41,367 nt of DNA from the NCBI GenBank assembly GCA_022925895.1, contig JAKSYS010000572.1, positions 1 through 41,367 on the forward strand. Reading direction: 5' to 3'. Below are positions 32,562 through 41,367 of this stretch, in pieces; within the stretch, counting starts at the first letter, position 1, and the number at the start of each line of letters is the position of its first letter. The DNA comes from Fragilaria crotonensis. Its lineage: Eukaryota; Bacillariophyta; Fragilariophyceae; Fragilariales; Fragilariaceae. Position numbers and translations under genes: made by a program. The notes beneath the pieces are model-generated. The model searched no databases and was not told the origin of the DNA. It saw only the letters and a program-made list of their open reading frames with translations.

Positions 32562-34436
32562 CTACAGCTCATCTTTGGAAGCTACTGTCCTGTTGAGGAT
32601 GCTGGCTTGATAGGCACTCACGTCGATCACGTGATTGGTGTCGCCGGCGCTTGTGCCGGCTTTTAATGTATCCCGATTCACCCCCTGCTGCTCGAACAAA
32701 TCCTCAAAACCGTCCATGAGCGGATTCTTGCCCTCTGGCACGACTCGCTTGTAATCGTCCAGCGCATCTTCATGTGCCTCAATACTAAGTTCATACTCCC
32801 CTTGTTTGAAATACGCCATGGCCAAATTCAATTTCGCGTCCGCCAGAGACCGACCCGATTCGGGATATCTACCATACCGTTGTATCGCTTCCGCCAAGTG
32901 AATAACAGCCAAATGCATTTCATTCCTCGCCATACGCAGCGCACCCAGTGTGGCATGCAAATCGGCTTCGTACAGTTCATCCGCTTCGTATACGGCTTCG
33001 CCGCGTCGAGTGTTGTCGTTGGGGATCTGAAGTTCACCGCCGCCGTAGAGCATGGTGGTGTAGGCTTGCAGTTTTTGTTCTGCGGATTCCAAGGCGTCAT
33101 CGGCGTCCATGATGGCAAGTTCGGATACCTCTGGAGGGGCGAGATTATAAGTCTTATACCAATTTACAGTGTCGCGATACCGAGCTTTGGCTTGTTCGTA
33201 TTTGGCAGCCTGGAGGTATCCGTCGCTGAGACTGTAGAGTAATTCAGCCACTCCCGAAATGGCATTCCTTCGTTCTGGATTCGAGGCGTCCAAGTCATTC
33301 AAAGAAGAAGTATACAGCGCGACAGCTTCTTCCAGCAAGTGGTTCGTCGCCTCAAAGTCACTTCCTGTCATCGCGGAGATTGAAGCAAGATTTTGCAAAG
33401 CATTCGCCAGTCGAGTCTTTCGAAGCACCGCCTGCGTCGGATTTTTGGCTTCGATAACGAGTTGCCGGAAGGATGCCACAGCATCTGAAAGCATTTCCTC
33501 CGATCGATCTACCACTTCGGCCGTCTTAGAGTCCATCATGGAACCTCCCGTCAACGAATTCACCTCGAAATTCGATAGGTCCCCACCATCGGCACCCATA
33601 CCATAATGGTCCGTTTCGGTTTGCTGATCGCCCATCTGCTTTTCGACCGAGACGATAGCAATACGAACCAGCGTATCAGCCCAATTCAATTCGATATCAG
33701 CTCGCGTAATACCTAGCGGGAAATCGTTTTCGACAATCAGTTCATGGAATAGTCTGTTGGACAACTCAAAGTATTTCAGCGCTTCATCGTACTGAGGATT
33801 GTAGGGATCGAAAATGTATGTCTCCGCCATTGTCATGTAGGAGTGGGCAATAGAAATTTTGGCATCGCCGAGGCCACTACCTTCTAGGTCGATCGACATT
33901 TTGACGGCCAGTTCAAGAACAGCGACTGCATTCTCGATCGCGACAGGGTCCGCGCTTTCTAACTGCGAAGAAAGTGATTCTGGATCCCCTCGAAGCGCTA
34001 TGGCGAATTCATTGAGCCAGTCGGTGTACCGCCATGACCGGGTCGAGGTTGGGCGGGATCGCAGAGCCTCGGCAATCGCTGGTCCATATTGTGAAAATGG
34101 TTCAGAATATGTTTTACCAGCCACTTCGACAGTTGTTGGAGTCTCTGCGACAACGGCGGCGATGGATTGTTGTGTATTTGGCTCCTGCTCAACAATACCC
34201 GAATTATCAACTAAACTGTCATCCTTTCTCTTGACGACCACCTGCGCCTCGACACAAACATCATTGTCGAGACAATGCGACAGATCTAGTTTGTCAATAG
34301 ATCCCTCGCCAGGCAGTTGAAATTCGCATAGTATGTCACCGTTTTCTCGTCTGCAACGAATACCCGCTTGACCCAGAGCAAATGACGGAAGCAAAGCAGC
34401 GACGACTATGAAGACGTCCCATTCAGCGAATCTCAT
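32562..34436 (-). CDS. ER-luminal TPR-repeat protein with C-terminal KDEL
   Basis: The 624-aa frame is intact, starting at the ATG at 34436, which begins an evident signal peptide (residues 1-22, ending ALGQA). Two cysteine pairs follow in the first 60 residues. The rest is helical with TPR-like repeats, clearest near the C-terminus (ADAKLNLAMAYFKQGEYELSIEAHEDAL), in the region before the Gly/Met-rich loop, and in between. The last residues are SKDEL before TAG: the classic ER-retrieval signal. The protein should therefore reside in the ER lumen, perhaps as a scaffold or co-chaperone; the partner is unknown. I do not recognise a named orthologue. It is divergent from sulfotransferase paralogue 3, starting about 500 bp away. 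Confidence 0.85.
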   Translation of the reverse strand: MRFAEWDVFIVVAALLPSFALGQAGIRCRRENGDILCEFQLPGEGSIDKLDLSHCLDNDVCVEAQVVVKRKDDSLVDNSGIVEQEPNTQQSIAAVVAETPTTVEVAGKTYSEPFSQYGPAIAEALRSRPTSTRSWRYTDWLNEFAIALRGDPESLSSQLESADPVAIENAVAVLELAVKMSIDLEGSGLGDAKISIAHSYMTMAETYIFDPYNPQYDEALKYFELSNRLFHELIVENDFPLGITRADIELNWADTLVRIAIVSVEKQMGDQQTETDHYGMGADGGDLSNFEVNSLTGGSMMDSKTAEVVDRSEEMLSDAVASFRQLVIEAKNPTQAVLRKTRLANALQNLASISAMTGSDFEATNHLLEEAVALYTSSLNDLDASNPERRNAISGVAELLYSLSDGYLQAAKYEQAKARYRDTVNWYKTYNLAPPEVSELAIMDADDALESAEQKLQAYTTMLYGGGELQIPNDNTRRGEAVYEADELYEADLHATLGALRMARNEMHLAVIHLAEAIQRYGRYPESGRSLADAKLNLAMAYFKQGEYELSIEAHEDALDDYKRVVPEGKNPLMDGFEDLFEQQGVNRDTLKAGTSAGDTNHVIDVSAYQASILNRTVASKDEL

Positions 34437-34937
34437 CCTTCTCCGAGACTCCGAGTGGTTTTTGTTTGTCAAGAAGAGACAAGAGGCATCAGCCGCACTG
34501 ATACTTGCGTACTGATACTAGATTACTAATACTGTAGCAACGCCGGTCATAAAACTCAAAAACTGATGACTTCGTGCAAGTCATGAGTCATGCGATTGTG
34601 TGCTTGAGCTTATGACATATTCCATACCGTGTATATTTGACATACAAAGACATCTGAACAAACGCGAAATGACTGGTGGCGTTTCTAATGAAAGGCAAAT
34701 ATATCTTGTATGCAAGAAGGCAAACACCCTCCATCGATCACGAGAAGTGATCAGGCATCAGATTACGACTCTCGCGCGTCATTCCACCCCTGGTCACTAA
34801 ACTTTTGTTGTCAGTGCATGAAGCGCACCCCCTGGACTAAGAGAATCAAGAAAACTCCCCCATCCTTCTCATACACGTTATACAGCAGCGGTTCCCTTTA
34901 CAGCACAGGCCTATCAAGACGCGTTCCGTTCAAGAGG

Positions 34938-37336
34938 ATGCTCCGTCCCAGTCGAGACGACAACGACGAAGGCTCATCAGATGAGCGTTCCGATAATGAA
35001 ACCGATGGTTTCGTTGAGCATGAAAATAATGATGTCGACGACAACAAATTGATGAAGCTTCAACAGGAATGGAAAAGGGTTGCTACTCGCATGACCACGA
35101 AGCTTGATAAAGACAACATGAAAGCGATTGCTGTCCTTGCTTTGGTGGTCTTCGTATTGCTGCGCCTCACTCAATCTGGTGCGGGTCCACCTCAGCCTCT
35201 GACGGTATCAAAGTCACTTCGTCGTCCAGCACTGAATACAGAGGATTCAGGAGATACTACCAACGCGCAATCCAAGAAGAAGGGCAAACACGTCAAGAAA
35301 ATCGTTGAGGATCTAGACGAGGAAGAAGATGCCCGGGATCCGACTGCACAATCTGGCGTGTCAAGTCTATCAAGTGCAGCCGTGCAAGGTTTATCCAACG
35401 CGGGTGGCAGTCTACAGGCGGGCAGTTACATGCCACCAGGCGGAGGGGCTCTTGGCACCGGGCAGACCAACGCATGGGCGACGCCTCAGCAAAATTTCAT
35501 GATGCCTGGGTTGATGCAACAGCAGGGTCAAGCAACTCAACAGGCTTTTCTACAAGCTCAGCAGCAACAACAGCAACAGGCATTGCTACAGGCTCAACAG
35601 CAACAACAGATGCTCCTTCAGGCTCAAGCGCAAAAACAGTTGGAAGAGCAGCTCCAAGCGCAGCAAGAAGCTTTCAAACAGCAACAGCAACAACAACAGC
35701 AAGCGCTCATGATGCAGCAACAGGCACTTATGAGTCAACTCATGCAACCGCAATTTGGACTGGGTCAGGTCAACTTCTGCAAGCGCAAGGCGGACTGGAT
35801 CAGCAGTCTGCCTTGAGTCAATTTCTACAAGGGCAAGGAGGACTGGGTCAGCAGTCTGCGATGAGTCAACTTATGCAACCGCAAGGTGGACTTGGTCAGC
35901 AATTGCTTCAACCAGGGCTAGGTCAAATGAGCACCCTTCAAGGGCAGGAAATGCCTTTGCCGAGCGTAGGTGGTCAACAAGGGGGTGCACTACCAGGCAT
36001 TGCGAACTCCTTGGGTGCCCCTACTTCTCTTCAGCAGCTTAGCGGGCTAAACGAGATCGGAGTGCCTGGCACACTTCTGACTCCAAACTCTTCCTCCACG
36101 GACGCAACTCTTGGAAATCTAGGCCTAGGCAACACCGCGGGCCTTGGCGATGCAAATGACAAGGTCGCTAATCCCTCGGCCGCCATAACTAGTCCTCTCG
36201 AAGATGCGCTACCACCAAGAACTGATGATCGTCCAAGTGACGCTGATGCGGCAAAAACTGCAGAAGCAATTCCATTGACAGGGTTGAACCACTTTAGGGA
36301 CTCATGGAGCCCTTACAGCCCAAAAGATATTCCGATCTATTTTCATGTCCCCAAGGCAGGAGGATCGACAGTTAAAGATGTTGTTGGATCGTGCCTCCGA
36401 ATGGTCATGGCCTCTGAGTTTGGAGTGACTGATGGTCATGACAAGGACACCGAGATCGCTATTGTGTATCCGAAGGTTCCAGGAGGAACCGGTGCTGAAG
36501 ATCGGTCACCATTCGTCAATGTGGATACCACTACTGTGGCTGGCATTGACAGGGCCGCCAAGATGGGATTTGCTGACTCTGGTCTGGCTGGATGCGTTGT
36601 GACTCCTTTTTTGTACGAGTCGAACGCACTCTTTACAGAGACTGCTCAGGGACGTCTGTTTGCTGTTTTCAGGCACCCAGTTGACCGAGCAGTGAGCATG
36701 TTTTTCTACATTCAAGTTGCAGATTGGGGTAAGTTTCGATCGCCGCATCACGTTGGCTTCATTAATTTGAATCTAACATTCGATTGAATTGCAGAACCGT
36801 CATACATGCCGGAGCTTCAGTCCTGGACATTGGAGAAATACGCTACGTCTTCAGTGATCGAAAACAATTGGATGACAAGGCAACTGGCAAACCAGCCGTC
36901 AGGCGACTTGGATGATAGTCATCTCCGTATAGCCATGGAGGTTTTACGACGCAAATTTATGGTTGGACTCATGAGTAAACTCAAGGAGAGTATGACACGT
37001 TTTGAAAAGTTCTTCCGCTGGAAGTTCCATGTCAATCCAGCAAACCAAGAAGCATGCAGAGAACGTTTGACTGGGGGTGGGTCTAATTCGAATGAAAAGA
37101 ACAAGAAGGAGAAGCCGAAGCGTGGCGAACCTACTTGGGATCTCATTGCTGCACAGAATCAGTATGACATTCAACTATACGAGTACATTGAGACGCTCTT
37201 TGTGGAACAGGAAGCCTTCGTTACTGGCATACCCGACGACTTCCGCAACATTGATGCAACATGCTGCAAATGCGATCCTCCAACATTCCCGCCAGAGGGA
37301 TTCGCATGTCCAAAGAAAGTGATGAATGAAGTTTAA
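34938..37336 (+). CDS. Sulfotransferase-like type II membrane protein (paralogue 3) with Gln-rich stalk
   Basis: The ATG at 34938 gives an acidic tail like those of paralogues 1 and 2; an ATG at 34710 is also in frame. The membrane anchor is at about residues 62-77. A long low-complexity stalk of Gln-rich and QGGLGQQ-type repeats follows (about 35430-35960). The sulfotransferase domain has HVPKAGGSTVK (near 36345) and RHPVDRAVS (near 36673), both close to consensus. An intron at 36729-36794 (GTAAGT...TTGCAG) restores the DWEPSY segment that matches paralogue 1. The frame also changes near 35769: either one base is missing in the CAGGTCAA segment, or a second intron (35769-35851, GT...AG, 83 nt) is removed. 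The C-terminus is Cys-rich. Confidence 0.75.
35520..35760 (+). repeat. Glutamine-codon (CAG/CAA) low-complexity tract
   Basis: Runs of CAG and CAA, interspersed with CTA, ATG and GCT codons, encode a stalk with blocks of up to eight Gln in sulfotransferase paralogue 3. Confidence 0.8.
35730..35899 (+). repeat. Pair of 39-bp direct repeats in the stalk-coding region
   Basis: 35730-35768 and 35861-35899 both encode MSQLMQPQ..GLGQ, with a few mismatches. Related QGGL units lie between them. The first copy ends exactly where the reading frame changes. Confidence 0.75.
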
Positions 37337-37564
37337 GTAAGGAGTGTAACGTTAGCCACCCAATTCATTTTGCATGTCGCCGCATGGTATGGGCGCGATC
37401 GTTGCTGAATCGTAATCAATCCGTGGACAACCAGTCCTACTTTTTGATATAGGGAGTGCTCCAGAAAGTCGTAGTCACTGATCTCGAGCATCCCTTGCAT
37501 CCGAGCATTGTCTTAACGCTTGCAGCACAAAACTAGCCCCATCTCTGGTGTTGGTTATCGGTGA

Positions 37565-38854
37565 TCATAACTCGCCTCCTTCAGCATCCACAACAATGAG
37601 TTCTGGAGCCACTTCTGGAGCCACTTCTGGAGCCACTTCTGGAGCCACTTCTGTCGCAACTTCTGTCCCAACTTCTGTAGCCACTTCTGTCGCAACTTCT
37701 GTCGTAACGTCGTCTTTGTCGACTGCCTCCGTGATTTCTTCGTGATCTGTTGTGTCTGTTTCGTCCTTGTCGTCTGATAATGGCACACCCATAAACAACA
37801 GTAAATCCTGTGCCAGTTGGTCCATGAAAGGTTGGCCCCCGGCAGTAAACCATGAGTAAGCACTGTTCCGTGAGTTTGCTATTCCCACAGTGTGACCCAA
37901 CGGAATTTGCCACCTGGAACCTATTTGGTTGAGGACCGGAAAGAGTTCCTTCGAAGTCCACACCTCCCGATCAGGAACCACTGCCGGTGTTCGGAATGGA
38001 ATGGGAATCGATGGCAGCGGGATCGTGTCTCGCACGTCTAAAAAGAGTTTCGTCCATCCAAGGGAGTCTAGGCGTTGCGACATGTCGTCTGGATCGTGTT
38101 CTTGATCCGGCTCTGTTTGTACTGCCAACACGTATCTTTCGCTTTTTGGCAAGGTCTTGTGCAAGTAATCTGATGATTTGGACAAAAACGCGGCCGTGCC
38201 CACGGGAACGAGGCTGTCCGTGGCAAAGGCATTTGCAAGCGCCACCCGCCTCTGGAATTTCCGCAACGGATCAAGGTAGAAATCGCTAGTTCCCATCTCT
38301 TGTACAATTGTAGTAACGCCAAAGAGATCGTTTCCAGTTTCTGCCATCATTTTCCCAATTGTGGTTTCAGCCCACCGGGAAGAGGTACATACGTATGATT
38401 GCAACAACCCGCGGGGAGTGGATGTCGTGCAAAAGACAAGGGGTGACGTTATCTGCCATATCGATGTGGGCAATGGCGTAGCGGGCGAGTCCACCCATAG
38501 AGTTGGCCACAAAGAAAGTCGCACCTGGCCCTCAATTTTAATTTCCTGCTCGACTTCCGTCTTTAACCGCTCTCCTTTCTGAACCCCGTCGTGGGTCATC
38601 TGAGAATTGCACGATGACCTGTGAAGCACGACATTGGTATCCTTGTGAGCCTGGCGCTCTAGTGTGTTCGCAAGGTACGCCAAGTCTTGTTCGCTCCCCT
38701 TGAGTCCGTGTACCAATACCACCAAGTGGGTGAACGGTTCTTCTTCGTTCTGTTGAAGATCAGATGCCGACGAGATTGAGGCGCCCATTGCTAGCGATGA
38801 CGCAAATTGGAATACGATTAGAATCAGGATCAATGCGAGGAGCCTGACTTCCAT
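37565..38854 (-). CDS. DUF676-type serine lipase/esterase with signal peptide, two apparent frameshifts
   Basis: The start is the ATG at 38854 (MEVRLLALILILIVFQFASS), a strong signal peptide. LVVLVHGLKGSEQDLAYLANTL matches the N-terminus of DUF676 lipase-like proteins. The nucleophile elbow VANSMGGLARYAI is only visible in another frame between about 38511 and 38443. The main frame then resumes with VFCTTSTP and RWAETTIGKMMAETGNDLF, a typical DUF676 region. The breaks lie at a 3-T run (38511-38513) and a 4-C run (38440-38443) on the coding strand and compensate each other. The C-terminus is an acidic tail of TEVA/PEVA repeats. It would hydrolyse lipid esters in the secretory pathway or outside the cell; the substrate is unknown. 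Confidence 0.75.
   Translation of the reverse strand: MEVRLLALILILIVFQFASSLAMGASISSASDLQQNEEEPFTHLVVLVHGLKGSEQDLAYLANTLERQAHKDTNVVLHRSSCNSQMTHDGVQKGERLKTEVEQEIKIEGQVRLSLWPTLWVDSPATPLPTSIWQITSPLVFCTTSTPRGLLQSYVCTSSRWAETTIGKMMAETGNDLFGVTTIVQEMGTSDFYLDPLRKFQRRVALANAFATDSLVPVGTAAFLSKSSDYLHKTLPKSERYVLAVQTEPDQEHDPDDMSQRLDSLGWTKLFLDVRDTIPLPSIPIPFRTPAVVPDREVWTSKELFPVLNQIGSRWQIPLGHTVGIANSRNSAYSWFTAGGQPFMDQLAQDLLLFMGVPLSDDKDETDTTDHEEITEAVDKDDVTTEVATEVATEVGTEVATEVAPEVAPEVAPEVAPELIVVDAEGGEL
37601..37708 (-). repeat. 12-bp coding tandem repeat (nine units)
   Basis: Nine consecutive 12-bp units, four identical TTCTGGAGCCAC on the plus strand and five variants, encode the TEVA/PEVA tail of the lipase. Confidence 0.9.
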
Positions 38855-39780
38855 ATCGCGGTTATCAGGGCTTTTGGGACTGAACTGAACCAACTGCTGA
38901 GTGATTCAACACGTTTAATTCTCGTCATGAGCTCCGCTCTCACTGTCACTCATGCGCCCTCTCTAATGAGTACTAATAGCCTTGATCGTTCGGTTGATTT
39001 TTTAGGTGCGCGATGCTTCCTTCCTGCGTCCTCTGCCGTCCTCAGCATATTCTACATGTACCGGTAGTCATACCCTGTACGGTGTACGGCATACCTGGTA
39101 CAGTGCAAAGTACCCTACTCGGTGTATGGGTACCTGGCATTCCGAGTACCTGATAGGGTAGTAGTTCTCAGTACGGTACGATAGTAGTCGGAGAACCTGG
39201 GTATCATATAGCCAAATGCCATATATCATATATGCCATATACTCAAGTACAGTATTATATGTGGAGCGTCAGTCATTCTGTCATAACCCTACCACTACCA
39301 CCTATGCATTCCGGTATGATACTGTACGGAGTATCAGCCATTGTTTGGTACGAGTACTGTACGAGCATTCCTTCACCATACTCTGAGTATTGGGGGACCG
39401 GCAAGGCGAACTTAACATTTAGCTTACGTGTAAGTGTATATATATAAAACCGTCATTTGCCGGACCTTCCACGGGAAGGACGGGAGAACATATACTGTAC
39501 TCAGTACGACGGGGTCCGATTAGGTTTCACCAATTTGACGTCAGCATTTTTTAGCACTTTAGTTGTGGAATTTAACTTGTACGGAATCTTTCTCTTTCAC
39601 TTTATCACCGCCCTCTTTTCAAACCAACTCTTGTGCAAAACTACGTTCTAGATAAGGAACATAAATCTGCTCCACATTTGTTTGAATAGAAATAAAAATG
39701 ATCGTGTCTAGATGTGTATAAAACAGGGTACCAGTAGTGGATTTGAGTTTACTCGCACAAAACTCATCATTTTGATATTT
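38855..39780. other. Intergenic, extremely GTAC-rich between 39058 and 39362
   Basis: Fourteen GTAC tetramers lie in about 305 bp (39058-39362), against one to two expected. A TATATATAAA stretch near 39437 and a small hairpin CCTTCC-ACGG-GAAGG at about 39466-39480 follow. No gene is recognised. Confidence 0.5.
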
Positions 39781-39799
39781 TACAACCACGATGGTACGG

Positions 39800-39925
39800 C
39801 ACTTTGTCTCCTGTCATTCTTGTTTCTCTTGTTGTTCTTGCTCTCCTTGCTGCTTTTGTTTCTCTTGTTGCCCTTGTTCTGTTTTCGCTCTTGTTTGCTC
39901 TCTATCTGTTGTCATTTTGCTTGCG
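39800..39925 (+). repeat. Pyrimidine-rich CTTGTT/TTCTCT low-complexity tract
   Basis: About 125 bp built almost only from T, C and G in TTCTTG, CTCTTG and TTGTTC words. The encoded Leu/Phe runs are a by-product of composition, not a real membrane protein. Confidence 0.6.
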
Positions 39926-39989
39926 TTACTATAGCAACCACCTACCGATTATTTTGTTACCAACCCCTTGTTTTCGTTCTCTTTAGGAT

Positions 39990-41200
39990 CATCCAACAAC
40001 AAGAAGTACCATTGATGCAGGATCACATGCTTTGGATCAGACTCTATCTGATCTCAAGGCTATGTCATGGACTGCTTCTTTGCCTTTCAAAGGTCATTTT
40101 GTCATGCAACCGATGATTTCAATGCATCATTGGAATCCGAGTACGACCTCTTTGAGTACACTACCTCCATGTACAAGGGTTCCAATCACATTATTCGGTT
40201 CAGTCCATCTCTTTACCCCATCAATGGTGGATTTGAAAGGATTCAGGAGGCCATAGTCTTATCTCTGACTTACCCAAGCTGCAAAATCTGTTGGGAATTG
40301 TGCCTTGTTTCCAATGGTTACGGTTTATGTTCCCAACCAATGTCACAGATGTACTACTGACTGACCAACGCATTTTTGAAATGCAGTAATTTCGCAAGTA
40401 TTCGCATCTGATCAAGGAGGAATGTCCTCCATACTGAATGAAAGTACTGGAACCGACTCTTATCGTGTTACCACCTACACTGGAGATAAGAAGAATGCCC
40501 GTGGTGCAAGAGTTCTGGCGTAGCATTGAAACGTCGCAATTCAACTCTACGTGGTACCCTGCACTTGTCGTGTCAAATTCACACTCCGAATTGACCATAA
40601 TAGTTTTTTCCTTGTTTGCGAATTGAAATAACCAGCACACTGGCCATCCTCCTCTTCTTTCCAACGAAATAAGGAATCGTAAACGCTTTCTTTGACATTT
40701 CAACCCTGGAAACTGTTGCTGCAATGAGTGTTGCCAACATCGGGCTCCTGCCCAAGCTGCTCTGTTCACTAAACCCGTACGGTCAGATTTTTACCGTGGT
40801 CAGATGGCATATGTGCAAGGATTTACAAAATGGCAAAAGACTTCATGGCTTCCCCAATGTTAATGCTACCACAACAGCATCAGGAGACGAACAATGAAAG
40901 CAGACCATTGCTGACACTCTGTGAAAGATTCAAATGGAAAGGTGACTGTGGTTGTTAGGTGCATTGCCCGAATGAACGATCTTGGTTCTTCCGTTGGCTA
41001 TTCCAAGAAGCTATTCCTGTTCTTCTTGGTGCACAATCACTACATGCTGTGAAACTTATCAGACTGACGGTGATTCCTAAGAAATGACACAAGTTGACTA
41101 TGCCATCTCCACACATTTTGTCAATGCAGTACGTACTGATGTGGGTGGCACCTTGTTGATCAAGGATGGCGACTAAATTGTAAAGGCTTGGGTTATTGGA
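39990..41200 (+). pseudogene. Decayed coding remnant of unknown origin
   Basis: Short protein-like pieces follow one another in shifting plus-strand frames: SLESEYDLFEYTTSMYKGSN (near 40135), ASDQGGMSSILNESTGTDSY (near 40405) and VDYAISTHFVNAVRTDVGG (near 41096), with stops between. This looks like an old gene or transposon fragment, but I cannot assign a family. The minus-strand frames (40221-40769 and 40955-41305) look like shadows. Confidence 0.3.
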
Positions 41201-41367
41201 GAGGCAGGATGATGCCGCCAAGAGGCAGGTAAGAGTAATAAAACCTGATGTACAGCTGGATGCGCCGAGGGATACTTTTCCAAGACGAGTACAAAATGAG
41301 TACACCTACATGTTTATTCTGTGTCTTATCTCTGATACTCATTTTTCTAAAAGAATCGTCAACATCA

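Noticed and set aside
32772-33242. Plus-strand open frame opposite the TPR gene
   Set aside because: Shadow of a long, intact minus-strand gene with signal peptide, TPRs and KDEL.
38341-38392. Intron (GTATGT...GGCAG) in the lipase gene
   Set aside because: At 52 nt it would remove the RWAETTIGKMM region typical of the family; two one-base run-length errors explain the frames better.
39712-40116. Leu/Phe-rich membrane protein
   Set aside because: Hydrophobic run is produced by CTTGTT/TTCTCT low-complexity DNA.
40221-41305. Minus-strand genes near the right edge
   Set aside because: Composition is not protein-like and plus-strand debris explains the open frames better.

Overview
The window looks like nuclear DNA of a diatom, probably a pennate one. 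The evidence is: short GT-AG introns (66-80 nt); a leader with an ASAF-type plastid-targeting motif; Ty1/copia retroelements of the kind common in diatoms; diatom-style secreted leucine-rich repeat and sulfotransferase-like proteins; and intergenic DNA strikingly rich in GTAC. I cannot name the species. I saw no rRNA, tRNA, CRISPR array or bacterial operon.

Layout. 1-1177 (-): 5' part of a secretory protein of unknown function, with one in-frame stop. 1798-3180 (+): MoeZ-type adenylyltransferase/rhodanese with a plastid leader, divergent from the first gene across a TGACGT-rich spacer. 4020-5391 (+): TauE/SafE-type permease with one intron. 5885-6349 (+): small membrane protein with an SH3-like tail, convergent with an ABHD14-like hydrolase at 6369-7184 (-). 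A 1,184-bp Mutator-like terminal-inverted-repeat element (7207-8390) sits just upstream of the hydrolase start. It is followed by a complete but frame-broken copia element (8564-16612). Two convergent sulfotransferase-like genes follow (16920-18260 + and 18268-19611 -). A complete 9.3-kb non-LTR (LINE) element lies at 20194-29505 between perfect 16-bp target duplications. The right part holds a leucine-rich repeat protein (30362-31903 -), an ER-retained TPR protein ending in KDEL (32562-34436 -), a third sulfotransferase-like gene with a glutamine-rich stalk (34938-37336 +), a DUF676-type lipase (37565-38854 -), a GTAC-rich spacer and a decayed coding remnant.

Themes. Nearly half of the window is three transposable elements, each with target-site duplications readable in the sequence. 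The host genes lean towards the secretory pathway: three sulfotransferase-like type II membrane proteins, an ER-luminal TPR protein, a secreted LRR protein and a lipase with a signal peptide. No shared pathway can be proven. Many reading frames, in host genes and in elements alike, are broken only by one-base changes, often in homopolymer runs. The two copia LTRs differ almost only by CCC/CC run lengths. Residual base-calling indels are therefore a serious alternative to real pseudogenes.
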